In this document: positions 43,858 through 54,483 of the stretch, piece by piece
Layout: each line of letters opens with the position of its first letter
How positions within the stretch are numbered: position 1 is the stretch's first letter
Assembly (NCBI GenBank): GCA_002964805.2
Contig: PUDQ02000079.1
Location: 372,001-436,000, forward strand
Direction: 5' to 3'
Source: Trametes villosa
Lineage: Eukaryota > Basidiomycota > Agaricomycetes > Polyporales > Polyporaceae
DNA: 64,000 bases
Made by a program: the position numbers and the translations under genes
The notes under the pieces: generated by a model
What the model was told of the DNA's origin: nothing
Databases searched by the model: none
The model's input: the letters and a program-made list of their open reading frames with translations, nothing else

Positions 43858-46800
43858 ATGAGCGGAACAATCCCTGAACCAGACGTAGTATCCATTGAGT
43901 ACGAAGTTGCAGGTTCCTCCGAGCACAGCGGGGAGTATGCCGCAGAGAACATCATCGTCGACCGTCCGAAGGACCACTTGAGCAGATGGAGTGCCGCGTT
44001 TACACCCAACACGAAGCAGTGGATTCGGCTTCGTCTCAAGAAGCTCTGCATACTGAGTTGAGTCCCTGAATTTTGTCGGTCCTGGCCGTGTTGACCTCTC
44101 CTGTACAGAGACCATCACCTTTGGCAAGGTGAGGCGGCACACATGGATGGCGTTGCGCCACTCAGCTAACACGTGTTTGCGTGCTGAATTAACTAGTACT
44201 TCAAAGGTATGTTGCAGAAGAGAACCAAACCCCCAGATGACGTAGCCCGAGCTGACCGGCCGCGTCAGTGCATCCATGCAACATGAAGGAGTTCATGGTT
44301 CTCGCCGGGACGAATGAGGACAACATGTCTGAGGTTGGGATATGGTGCTTGGTGTCTGAATCCCGACACAAACTCACATTCATTCCATTAGGTGCTCCGG
44401 GCGGCTCTCAAGAACGACGTCACTGCCGAGACGTTCTCGATTAGGACGACGAATCGTGCTGGCCTGCCTTTTCCCACAAGATACGTTCAAATCGTCCCAA
44501 TATCGTACGTAGTTACCAAGGCTGCATGTCCGAATACTGTCAATTCTCATGGGCGCGCAGGGTACACGGCCAGAACTACAACACCTCAATATGGCACGTC
44601 TCCTTCTCTGGCATCTCGGACGACACCTATGTCGAACAAGTGCGGGCAATACATGATAAAGTGACGCCATTTCCCACCCTTCAAGCTGTAAGATTACTGA
44701 TTGGACAATTCCAGCATCGTGAAACCGTCGCTCTACGTCAAGTGCTCAAGCATCTGCGGCAGAGGCGTTTCCTCACACCAGTCAAACAACTTCTCGCACA
44801 GTCCGGCGTCCAACTAGAACACCCCCTAGTCACCTCCCTCCATGAATCCTTCGTACTCCACGGCAATTGGACACGCACCGAGGAGCTTATTCGCCAATGC
44901 GCCGACGCTGGCCTCCTCGAGAACTTCCGGCAGGCGTGCCAGACGCGCACGCGCTGGTCGCGCATCCGCGGGCTCGACGCGGACGGCGACGTCCCCTGCC
45001 AGCGTGGTGGGCACGCGATGTGCATGGACGAGGAGCACGGCGTCATCTACCTCTTCGGCGGCTGGGACGGCCAGCGGAACCTCGACGACTTCTGGGCGTA
45101 CGACGTCGCGCTCGACGCGTGGCGCCTGCTCAGTCTCGCGACGTCGCGCGACAAGAACGGGCCGGGCCCGCGCGCGTGCCACAAGATGGTGTTCGACAGC
45201 AAGACGGGCTCGATATACCTCCTCGGCCGGCTCGGGGACGCGGAGCATCTGGACGCACATGCTGTGCGCGGGGGCGCGGCCGCGCCCGACAGGTCGGAGC
45301 CCCGGTATGCGAGCTCAATAAACCAGTGGAGGATGGACTATGCGCCGCGGGAGGCTCGCGTCGCCGAGATGCTGGCAAGCGCCGGTGCCCGTCTTCCGCC
45401 GCCGACGGCATCCTCGTCTTCGTCATCACCCTACATTTCCTCGCATTCTTCAGAGTTCTATAGGTATCATACACGCGGGCTGGATGCCGGCCAGTGGGAC
45501 CTCCTGGCGTTCGACACAGCTGTAAGTCGCATGCGCATGCTATGCCCGATAATAGGTTAAGGCTTCAAACTGACGCGAATACGCAGGCCACCGGGGGGCC
45601 TCCTCTGATATCTGACCACCAGATGCAGATAGACAGCGAGGCGCAGGTCATTTACGTCTTTGGCGGACGGGTTGCCGATACAGACTGGGAGGCATTGAAG
45701 TACGGAGGCATGTACAGCTATGATATTCGGACGAGCAAGTGGAAGATGTATAAGTAAGTGCACTCGCTTATCCCCGTCATTAGTTGCTGACGATCTCTTT
45801 CTAGTACCTCCGATGCCTACGCGTCGCAACCTTCTATACCCCCACGGACCGGTAAGATGGCTCCGAGCACGAGGGCATCGACGATGCTGACAACTGGGCT
45901 CGCAGGGCACTCCATGGTTTTCGATCCCAAGTCCCAGACACTCTTCATCTTCGGCGGCCAGCGGGACGACAAATACCTGGCCGACATGTACGCGTTCCAC
46001 ATACCGACCAACACCGTGACGGAGCTCTTCTCGAACCTCACGTTCGCCGGCGGACCCGACCCCTGCTTCACCCAGCGCGCCGTGATCGACCCGGATACCC
46101 AGGAGATAATTGTGTACGCCCTATACTACACCCCCCGCCCCCGTCCTGTAGTGCTTACCCGCATCCTGGCACGCAGGTTTGGCGGGGTCACGCGCGCAAA
46201 GGCCGGCGCGCCGGCAACCACGCTGGACGCAGACGCGCCGTACTGGATCTACCGCTACGACCGCCCCGAGCTCCCCGGGCGGTGGGCCAAGTTCCTCCCC
46301 GGTCCCGACGGGGACACGCCCTGGCCGCAGGCGCGCTACGCGCACCAGGTCGTGTACGACTCGAAGGCGAAGGTGCTGTATCTGCATGGGGGGAACGCGG
46401 GTCTCGAGGAGGAAGACGAGCCCGTGGAGGATGTCGGCCCGCCCTCGCACGTCGTGCCTGAGGACGCGGTGATGGTGTTCACTGCTGCCAATGCGAGTGT
46501 CATTGGGAGGAGCGGTGCGCCGGCGCCGTCGTCATCGCCTGCGCTTGGGCCTGTGGCGGACGCGGACGCAGACATGACGCGGTTGGACGACTTCTGGAAG
46601 CTCGAGGTCATTCGGTGCGTACCCCCTATATATCACCTACTGTATAATTGCCAGGTTAACCGTTCTGCAGACCAAGTCAGGAAGAGATAACGCGCCGCGT
46701 GATATTCGAAGTGCGGAAACAACAGTGCGTGCAGAGACGGAGACACACTACGTGCGGACGCGGCAGGGCTGACTTGTGTGTGCAACAGGTTCCGGGAGAT

Positions 46801-47218
46801 GTGCGAGGACGCGCCGTCCATCAAGGCGCTCACCTTCCTACAGACTAAGGTCTCCGCGGTCGTCAACCACGAAGACGCCGAGGAGGCGACGGCGTTCCGC
46901 TCCCTCCTGTCAGCGCACCTCCTCTCCGCATTCCCGCCGGCCATCGCGCCCCCACCTACTGCAGAGGCCCCGACCGCCACTGACGCAGAGCACGAAGACA
47001 GCCCGCCGCCACGCAAGCGGTCCCGGCCAAGCTCACCGACGCCTGTCGTCCGGTGGGAGAGAGACCCCGCCGAGGGCGACGGGGGCGCGCCGTCCCCAGA
47101 GCGATTCCGCCAACGGACGGAGATGTTTGAGCGGCTGATGGCGTTTGTCAACGAGGACGCGAAGCAGCCGGACCAGAATCTGGTGGACATGCTGGTGGAA
47201 GATACCCTCGCCATCTAG
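43858..47218 (+). CDS. MKLN1-like: Muskelin homolog (discoidin, LisH/CTLH, kelch repeats)
   Basis: Muskelin is a kelch-repeat subunit of the CTLH/GID ubiquitin ligase complex. The ATG at 43858 begins the discoidin-like N-terminal domain (VVSIEYEVAGSSEHSGEYAAENI...PKDHLSRW). Further exons give VLRAALKNDVTAETFSIRTTNRAGLPFPTRYVQIVPIS and GQNYNTSIWHVSFSGISDD, all strongly muskelin-like. LisH/CTLH helices follow (LKHLRQRRFLTPVKQLLAQSG; LHESFVLHGNWTRTEELIRQC). Kelch repeats then run from RGGHAMCMDEEHGVIYLFGGWDG through YVFGGRVADTDWEALKYGGM, FIFGGQRDDKYLADMYAF and QVVYDSKAKVLYLHGGNAG. The C-terminal exon (about 46789-47218) ends with a helix (ERFRQRTEMFERLMAFVNEDA). Introns are about 50-100 nt. It is one of the best-supported genes in the window. 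Confidence 0.93.
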
Positions 47219-47715
47219 GCGGTTTCCGAGGCATCGCGCGGGGCGGTTCAATGGATCTGAATGAATGTAGCATCATGGTAAACCGGACATCGATACAGGC
47301 GAGCGGTATGAGAAGTGACGATGTACGTTGAGATTGTATATGGGCAGAATACGGATAAAAGTGAGGGTGACGGCAGCCAGTGAAAATGCGGCGAGGTGGA
47401 AGGTTGACGGGAGCGACTCGGAGGATTTCGCAGGACAGGCCCGGGCCCCGCGACAGACTCAACGATGTCCACGTTGTACAACGCGAGGAGGGCCCAACCG
47501 TGTCACCCCCCCTCGAGCAAATCACCCTCGTCTACCAGTGCCTGGGGAGACAAGGAGGGGTCCTGGGCTCGGTGTACTTACCCGCGGTGGGCTACTATTA
47601 TTTCACAGGCTAAGAGCTTTTATCTATCCCACTACAAGATAAGTCTGTAGCGCCGGCTAGCGGCAATGCCCGCTACCCGATAGCCAACACATAGCATATG
47701 TATACACGCCAACCG
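47219..47715. other. Convergent region, muskelin / small-gene cluster
   Basis: 3' flanks of muskelin and cluster gene A. A strong short hairpin (TAGCGG-CAATGC-CCGCTA, 47658-47675) lies 41 bp beyond the gene A stop. It could be an RNA 3' structure or an element end. Confidence 0.45.
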
Positions 47716-48641
47716 TTACATGTGGCCGACAAAGCTATCGACGACGAGAGGATATTCGACGCGCGGCGCCCGAACCAGCAAAGAAACCGACTCGATCAGG
47801 AAGTCGGTATTCCAAGCAGTCCATCTGGAGGAGGTGCGCATACGCATGTAGCGCTCGCGTTGACAGAAGAACTCGACGAGAACCACATCTCGGTGGACAA
47901 GACATCCCGCGTCGAGCTTCTGCATGGCGCGTTTCGCGGTGTACACGCCAGTGGCGTCGTATACCGCAGTGAACAACTTCAGCGAAGTTAGTCAAGCAGC
48001 GGATGCAGAGATAAACAGCACACGCACGCCGGAAGACTCCGAAGACATCGACGAACGCGATGCGACGAAGTGAGGTGCCAGTTCTGAAGCGTGTGTCAGC
48101 GGCAGCGGCGGACAAGGTGCATAAACGCTCACCTGCAGCAGGGCGCCCCAGTTGAACGAGCGCGTTGCAGGCCTCCCTATCCGCATCCCGGAGGAACGCA
48201 AGAGTGAGAGACAACTTCGAGTGTGGTTCGGTGCCGCTGGACGTCACGATAACGGTCTCGATGGAGCCCATGAGCCACAACCGCAGTGGCGTGTCTGACG
48301 CCGGGTCGCACAGAAAGCGTGACATGGAAGCTGTTCCCCAGGTAGCACTGGCAGGCACTTGATTGACGTAGTATAGGAAGTGCGCGTCGGCGACGTAATC
48401 GAGGAAACGACGCAGACGTCTACGCGCAAGCCCGTTAGCACACGAACGAGATGGCGCAATGCGTCTGCCTACTTGTCGGTGTCGGAGGAGATGGGCAACG
48501 GTACTTTGAACAAGTACGCGTCCCGAGGCTCGACGTTCACCGCACGGTCAGTCGAGGACGATCTTGCGAACGCTAAGTAAGCAGATGCACGGAAGTATTA
48601 GTGCAGGGAACTTACCTCTGGCGCTTCACAGAGACGGACAT
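47716..48641 (-). CDS. Small-cluster gene A, unnamed two-part family
   Basis: I do not recognise a named domain. Five exons splice in phase, with branch-like GCTAACG and TGACTAAC sequences in two introns. The ATG at 48641 gives MSVSVKRQR. The middle part reads NQVPASATWGTASMSRFLC and LRLWLMGSIETVIVTSSG, then LSLTLAFLRDADREACNAL. The C-terminal part has LDAGCLVHRDVVLVEFFCQRER, then WTAWNTDFLIESVSLLVRAP and ends FVGHM. It is clearly paralogous to gene G (shared PASATWG, FLRD-D and DxVLVE blocks) and more weakly to F, B and E. The pattern of alternating beta-type segments suggests two small beta-barrel domains, OB-fold being one possibility; this is inference. TATAAAT on minus lies only 38 bp upstream (48679-48685). 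Confidence 0.72.
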
Positions 48642-48678
48642 GGCGCAGGATGTGGAGAGGAGCGCAGAACACGGATTG

Positions 48679-48685
48679 ATTTATA
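48679..48685 (-). promoter_or_regulatory. TATA box of cluster gene A
   Basis: TATAAAT on minus, 38 bp before the ATG at 48641, implying a very short leader. Confidence 0.5.
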
Positions 48686-48814
48686 CACGCGAGGCGGAAG
48701 GCGTACAATTTGTAATGAAGACAAGCAGCGGCACAAATGATAAAGAAGAATGTTAACGGTTATGGTACCATTTATATGTACAGAAGATCGCAGAACGCGC
48801 GCGGAAGAGAAAAT

Positions 48815-49566
48815 CTAGACGATAGCGGCCTCGCGATCAGTGGATGAATGAACCAAGGTAATGTGGTGGACGCGGAAGGTGTAAGTCGGCTTGGAGAACA
48901 GTGGGGCCGACAACATAACGGTGAAGAAGGCGACGACGATGTCGTTACGCTTCAACACCTCTCGGGGAAGAATAGGCCGACCGCGACCGTCGTCGAACTT
49001 GAGGTCCGTACTGTCGGTAATGGTGATACGGCGCTGAGCATAGATGTGAGATGTGGTACATGTCGCGCGTGCTGATAAACACACCTGCTGCTCGTTGACC
49101 GAGAGAAGAACGTCCGGACGACGACCGTCTGTGGCGAACTAAATCAGAGAAGCCAGCGCTGCAAACGAATGGTAACGTACCCGGTTCGGACTCCCAATCC
49201 TGCGCCAAGGGATCATCGAACACCCCTGCGAAGGCGGCGGCATCGGTCTCATAGAGCGGGAGGATGGTGAAGTGGGGATAGATGTTGTCGAAGCAACAGT
49301 CACGGAGGATTCCAATGACGCGCATGGTGTAGGGGCGGCCAGCGAGCATGAGAGTCGCAGTGGTCGTGGCGGACTGGTCGAATTTCCACTCGGCGCGCTC
49401 GGGGGTGTCAGCGATGGAACGTCCCGGTCCGACGTATAAGTGGTGTAGCGCGCTGAGTAGCATAGTCAGTGTGTGATCGATAGAAAGAAGGATGAACGCA
49501 CGTTAAGCAGCGTTCAGGGTAGAACGCGCCGACGGTGGAGAGGTGGATGTTCAGAGTCAAGTCCAT
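48815..49566 (-). CDS. Small-cluster gene B, same family
   Basis: Unnamed short protein. In-frame ATGs exist at 49635, 49623 and 49566. The first overlaps a TATAAAT box at 49634-49640, so translation more likely starts at 49566 (MDLTLNIHLSTVGAFYPERC). Exon 2 gives LHHLYVGPGRSI, WKFDQSATTTATLMLAG and RPYTMRVIGILRDCCFDNIY. The next frame (FATDGRRPDVLLSVNEQQ|RRITITDSTDLKF) ends in VLKRNDIVVAFFTVML and YTFRVHHITLVHSS, parallel to the D-x-V-x-V motif of its neighbours. Joining exon 2 to exon 3 in phase works if the donor is GTGTTC (after FAG) rather than the later GTACGT. If GTACGT is used the frame breaks, so either the intron is longer than usual or the gene is damaged. Confidence 0.6.
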
Positions 49567-49633
49567 CACGGGCACGGAAGGGGGAGGATAAAGCAGGCGG
49601 AGAACGTCCGTGTCGTCGAGCATACAGCGATAC

Positions 49634-49640
49634 ATTTATA
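49634..49640 (-). promoter_or_regulatory. TATA box of cluster gene B
   Basis: TATAAAT on minus. It overlaps the most upstream in-frame ATG, which argues against that ATG as the start. Confidence 0.5.
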
Positions 49641-49841
49641 CACATAAAGCAAGGAGGAGGAGGCATGGAAGCGTGAAACGGCGAGCGGCGGTCTCGGTAC
49701 GCAAGATCAGAGTCCAGGAACAAGGAGAATGAAACGCGGTCCGAGGAAGGAAATGTCCGATAAATAAACAGCAAAAATCAATGCTCGGCGCCCAAGTAAG
49801 AAAGAAAAGTGCAGCACTTCTAGGGCGTCGCGGTCGCAGGC

Positions 49842-50768
49842 TTACATGACGTCGCACGAACGGACCGTACGCACGGAAGGAATGCTGCGCATGTCGCCGA
49901 AGATCGGATGCTGACAATTGTGACCGCAGGGAGGACCTCCCCGCCACCAGCGCACGGTGCGCGACGCGTCGGGCAAGGCGCGATCATGCGGCGAGGGTTG
50001 GGCGTGAGAGGTGAACGAGCCGGTCAAGCAGTGCTTGTCGCCGAAGTAGCGCACCGTCTTCGGGCAGCTCGGTCCTCCGGTACACCCCCGGTCCGTGTCG
50101 GCGTTCCAGGCGGTAGGACGCGAGCGGAAAGCGTAGCCGCGTTTCTTGTACTTCTTCATGGTGCGCATCATGCGAGGGGGAGGGTATTGATATTCGATCA
50201 TCGCGTGCGGATTGAGCAGCCCGCGGCCAAGGAGAGTGTGGTCGGGGTACGCGATGCAGAACGAATCGGCGGTGAGGAAGTTCATCAAGTGATTGGACCA
50301 GAAGAAGGGGATAGGGTGGAGGGCGGATGTCGTGTTGGACCGAATGACGTCGATGTCGATATCGCCGCGCCGGAGGTGTGTGACGGACGCGAACCCGTGG
50401 GATATGTAGGGATAGCGCCGACGAGTGTCCACGACGACGACGTAACCCTCTACAGCGACGAGGTAGTTGATGACGACCGCCGAGGAGGAGTTGGGGGTGT
50501 AGATGTCGAGGTCGGTGGGAGACCACGAAGCAGCGCGGTCGACGTCGAGGACATGAAGGGCGGTAGACCCAGAGATGACGGACCGCGAAACACGAAGGAC
50601 GTTACGGAGGCTCGTCGGGTCCTTCACGAACCCTGCCAGCGTAGAGTTGTATCGGTGATCAAGGGCGTAGCTGCCAGTGCGGTCGGCGACGCTGCACGTA
50701 GCGCGCCAGTTGCGGAGACTGCCAGGATCGAGCAGGGAGGCGACTTGGAACAAGGTGTCGTGGGTCAT
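49842..50768 (-). CDS. Nucleotidyltransferase-fold protein with F-box-like N-terminus
   Basis: Intronless protein of 308 residues; the ATG is at 50768 (MTHDTLFQVASLLDPGSLRNWRATCS), an F-box-like helix pair. Next comes VSRSVISGSTALHVL, then WSPTDLDIYTP: the GS and DxD motifs of the minimal nucleotidyltransferase fold. A third acidic position is in LRRGDIDIDVIRSNTTSALHPI. The segment FWSNHLMNFLTADSFCIAYP, then GRGLLNPHAMIEY, recurs in an expanded Agaricomycete family with no known function. The C-terminal part has several Cys/His (GCTGGPSCPKTVRYF, GDKHC, CGHNCQH) that could bind zinc. All catalytic acids are in place, so nucleotide transfer is plausible; the acceptor is unknown. It lies between cluster genes B and D on the same strand but is not related to them. 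Confidence 0.75.
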   Translation of the reverse strand: MTHDTLFQVASLLDPGSLRNWRATCSVADRTGSYALDHRYNSTLAGFVKDPTSLRNVLRVSRSVISGSTALHVLDVDRAASWSPTDLDIYTPNSSSAVVINYLVAVEGYVVVVDTRRRYPYISHGFASVTHLRRGDIDIDVIRSNTTSALHPIPFFWSNHLMNFLTADSFCIAYPDHTLLGRGLLNPHAMIEYQYPPPRMMRTMKKYKKRGYAFRSRPTAWNADTDRGCTGGPSCPKTVRYFGDKHCLTGSFTSHAQPSPHDRALPDASRTVRWWRGGPPCGHNCQHPIFGDMRSIPSVRTVRSCDVM

Positions 50769-51244
50769 GCTATGCGAACGCGTCAATACGAGGTATGAAG
50801 TACCACGGTTAGACGTACCGGCGCAAGTTTCTGCCCGCGTTGTCGGGGTGCGAGGTTAAGCCTGCGGGCGGTTGATGCCGCTCAGGGCGCCTACGCACGG
50901 AATTAGCGCGACGACAAGGAGGAAGAGGGGCGACGGCGTACGGGGCAATCCGGGTAAGCAAGGTCATACTGCCAGTGGTCGAGAAGGCGCAAGCAGAGCA
51001 GGGTGGTAGGCGAAGGGGCTTTACGACAACACAGACAAAGGAGACACTCGACGAGCAGAGGCACCTATATATAATTTGGACAGTGTCGATAGAAATGCAC
51101 GCCCTACATACTTGCCATACGAGCTATAGGAACGTCCGTCTCTCAAGTGCGAGCGCGGGAATCCATATCAATTACAATCGCAAAGGAGCATGGAGGAGGA
51201 GGAGCCGCACAGCCGGAATACATTCGACGCGCTCGAAAATGTAG
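50769..51244. other. Intergenic region, genes C and D
   Basis: Contains the upstream region of the nucleotidyltransferase-like gene and the 3' end of gene D. A TATATATA run lies near 51068-51075, 300 bp from the nearest ATG. Confidence 0.4.
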
Positions 51245-51871
51245 CTACTCGAGCATGTCGGCAGGATCGACGGCGTCGCCGTCTACAGCATCTTGGTCAT
51301 CGGAGGCGGACGCGGGGGCAACAGTCGCAGGAACGAGGTCCCGGGCGTGCACGATACTGAGTGCCGACGAGCGACGAACGTTGCGGCGGCGAACTCGGAG
51401 AAAGTCGATGTCGATTTCGATTATGCCGGAGATCCACTCGTGAATGTGGAGCGCAGCGCCGAGCTGGTACTGCGAAGACCATCAGCGATACGCCAACATT
51501 GGAGTGTGCAATAAAGCGTACCCTTGACCCAAAGCGATTAAGGCGGGTGATGATGACATATGTCGGCATGCTGAGGGGGTCGCGGGGTATGAAGACCTGC
51601 ACGCCCCCTCTGCGCGGGATGGACGTCGCCGCATCACCGGGCGGGCCGAAGGGCATGGCCTCGACGCAGTTCCAGACGGCCTCGATTATGACGTTGTCGT
51701 CGTCGACGTGGAGGAGGCGAAGACTCATGAGGATGTGACGCTGCGAAAGGGATGAGCACAGATGAAGACGGCGACAGCGATAACACCTACGTTGCGGTCA
51801 CCACCCTCAATCGGCGGAAGTTGAATGTAGATGGGGATGCTGAGAAGGATGTTGGAGCTGTCTTCGGACAT
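51245..51871 (-). CDS. Small-cluster gene D, short divergent member
   Basis: Three exons splice in phase into about 175 residues. The ATG at 51871 gives MSEDSSNILLSIPIYIQLPP; intron 1 has donor GTAGGT and acceptor TTTCGCAG and joins GGDRN to RHILMSLRLLHVDDDN. Exon 2 reads VIIEAVWNCVEAMPFG and VQVFIPRDPLSMPTYVIITRL. Exon 3 starts YQLGAALHIHEWISGIIEIDIDFLRV and ends in an acidic tail. The beta-rich pattern and position suggest it belongs with its neighbours, but the match is weaker than between A, F and G and the D-x-V-x-V motif is not clear. TATATAAG on minus at 51932-51939 is about 61 bp upstream. Confidence 0.6.
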
Positions 51872-52573
51872 GGTGGGCGTATCAAGACAGACGACGGTGC
51901 GACGTGCCGACTAAGCATCAACTTAGTACAACTTATATACGGGACACAGGAGATCCCGTTTTGGCGGATGCGCTTGCTGTGGTTGGCACGACGGTCAAAC
52001 CGTTGGGAGGAAGGGGTCGCTCGGGAGGGCGGAAGCCACTCCGAGCATTCCGCCTTGCTTGTCGGCGCGATTGTGCGGGAGAGATTTTCCGCGCGGAGAT
52101 ACGAGTAGAGATGTAACGCAGCGCACGAATAAACACGGCCAAGTCCATTGTGACAATCGAGAATTGCCGTTCAACACGCAGGGGCGCGGCGCAATCGCGG
52201 CTCAGATTGCAACCAGACGGCAAATGCGCTCATACCGATTGTGGCGGCCGGCAATGACGCTAATAATTCAGAGTACAATTGCCCGCGCGCCAGCAACATC
52301 GAGGCCTAGCCTGCTGACACGATTCATTGAGCAAATAACGGCGGATGCGCAAGCCACAATTCAGGCTCACCGTTGCAGTCGCGTGCGTGATTAACGGCAT
52401 GCAGGGCATGCAATCTGGGCGCGTAGGAAGCGGAGGCGCGGTATGGGGCACGACACCGCGAGCGCATTGCTGAGAACTCCGTCATGCGCGACGCAGGAGG
52501 GGTGACAGCGTGCACTATAAGAGATGCACGACGGACCGAACTTACACGCACAGTCTTCTAAGTGTTGACGAAC
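51872..52573. promoter_or_regulatory. Divergent promoter region of cluster genes D and E
   Basis: 700 bp between divergent starts, with TATATAAG on minus at 51932-51939 for D and TATAAG on plus at 52516-52521 for E, each about 55-61 bp from its ATG. I see no coding signal between. Confidence 0.5.
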
Positions 52574-53739
52574 ATGTCAGTTGCTACAGGTAAGTCCACA
52601 GACTGTAACCGAGAACGCCCACTTACCCGCTGTCAGCAAACCGCGCGATAGTTCCCGCCATGTGGCCTAAGGGGCTAGGCTGCGTCAAGTCAGGTGGCTT
52701 CGACACGCAAGTACGCGAGGCGTGGCAGTTCATACCGTCGACCTTCGACGAGATGTGTGACTGGGCCGTCATCGCCGACGACGACGACCGCGACGGAACG
52801 TACCATTCGAGGCTGAAACACCTCGTGTACACCGCGGACGTTTTGCGTAGCGACGGCGCGGAGCTGTGCAGTGTCACTATACTCCTGCAAGGCTTCGTCG
52901 TATCGGCGTCGTTGGGCACGTTGGGAAACTGGAAAGGGTACGTGCGCGCATGTTAGCCATCACGTGGTCTAATCTTCGCGCGTGAACAGCAAACCTATCG
53001 ACGCCCAATACGCTATGCAGTCCTTGACGCTGGGCTCGGGAGGTTACGACGCCGCTTTCCAACCCCAGATCGAAGCCTTGGAGAACGTTCGGCAGCTCAT
53101 CTCCCTTCACCTCGGAGGCGAGCTCAACCCTGTCGTGCGCGAGGCCGATCGTATCGTGCTACGGCGCCCTGTGTTCACCAAAGTGAGTGCATGTCATCAC
53201 CATTGGATTAGGCGCTTACATATTTGACCTAAGGTCCACGCGGGGCACACCCAGGCGCCCGCCATCGAGCTCGACGATGACAACGACCCCCGCCGCGCTG
53301 CACGGAAGATCGCCGAGCAGTGGCGGGTGGATCACAAGATCGAGACCCTCATCCGACGTGCGAACGGCTCGGAGATGCCGGTAGCGAGCGATTACGTGCA
53401 CCGCGGAGACTTTGTCCAAGTCGCCATAACCGTGCGCATCGAGATTCTCCGTAGTCGGAGGGGATCGGGTACTCGCGTGTCCTTCGTGATGCACAAGGTC
53501 GTCCGACTGTGGTCGGCGCAAGATGCGAAGGTAAGCGTTGGGCGTCGTCGATAACAGGGTTGTGGCTCACCTGCTAGTAGAAGCTCCTCAGCGCCGACGA
53601 CCGCAACGCCAGCGCTGCCCCACAGCCGGCGGTGGATGGCAAGCCTGCTCGCCCCGTGCGCGTAGCGCCTATGCTGGTGGTAGCCCCGACGGGCGCTGCT
53701 GCCGGTGGGGATACGGTCATGTCGACTGACAAGGATTGA
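52574..53739 (+). CDS. Small-cluster gene E, only plus-strand member
   Basis: Five exons splice in phase into a protein of about 320 residues. A 16-nt first exon (MSVAT, from ATG 52574) precedes intron GTAAGT...GTCAG. Then follow ANRAIVPAMWPKGLGCVKSG, EAWQFIPSTFDEMCDWAVIA, and GAELCSVTILLQGFVVSASLG, which parallels the LC...hxG-x-V segment of A, F and G. The C-terminal part has MPVASDYVHRGDFVQVAITV, then TRVSFVMHKVVRLWSAQDAK, matching the D-x-V-x-V region of gene B. The last exon is a low-complexity Ala/Pro/Asp tail. The sequence begins MSV like gene A. TATAAG lies 53-58 bp upstream. Function unknown. It is convergent with gene F. Confidence 0.68.
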
Positions 53740-54483
53740 GTGGACGTGTACTACCGAGACATCGAACATCATGTATCGTCTGTGTATGATATAAGTCAGC
53801 CTCATATTCGCCCATATGCGTGACGAACAGCCACGCGCACCAGTGTACTCCATGACGCTACGCGCGCAAGTAAGGCGGACCGGCTCGCGTCGATGAGAAA
53901 CATTGCGTGGGCGACGCTGCTTGAGTTGGAGGCGTTGTGCAGGTCATGGAGTTCTACCGTCGTGCGCTGCAAGCGGACCTTGCGAAAGCGGGACAGCCGT
54001 CTGCCTGAGACTGGCACCGGGCACGATAGAGTGTACAGCGCGAAATTGGCGGGCACAGATAAGCAGTCGTGGTATGCGGGCTTATGGCTTTACGTGAAGG
54101 CACGCATTGTTTCCTCAGAGGCAGATAGGTATCGGATACGAACGAAAACGACAGAGAGGTGAGGCGAGAAGTGGATCAAGAAGGCAAGGTACGGGCGCTT
54201 AAATGGGCGGCAAGTTGACGTAGTATGAGCGCTTAATCGTGACGGCGGCGCCCGGGCACAATACACTGGCGGCCCATGCACCAGTACACCGAAAGCACGG
54301 ACGCGAAGTTCGACGACAAGTTATCGTGCATAACGGAGACGATCATAAATATAATATACATGCACAGGCGTTAAAGTCCAAAGTCAAAAACGGAAATTTG
54401 TCTAGGTGTGTTGGAGGCCACGTCCAGCACTGAACAAACATGGTTAGCTAGCGCATGTATGCGAACGGTACTGCATGCTTACT
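53740..54483. other. Convergent region, genes E and F
   Basis: About 740 bp with no recognisable gene. An AT-rich patch lies near 54340-54360 (cataaatataatatac). Confidence 0.45.

Noticed and set aside
49908..50798. 296-codon plus frame opposite the nucleotidyltransferase-like gene
   Set aside because: The minus strand carries the recognisable GS/DxD motifs; the plus frame is Val/Arg/Gly-rich shadow.
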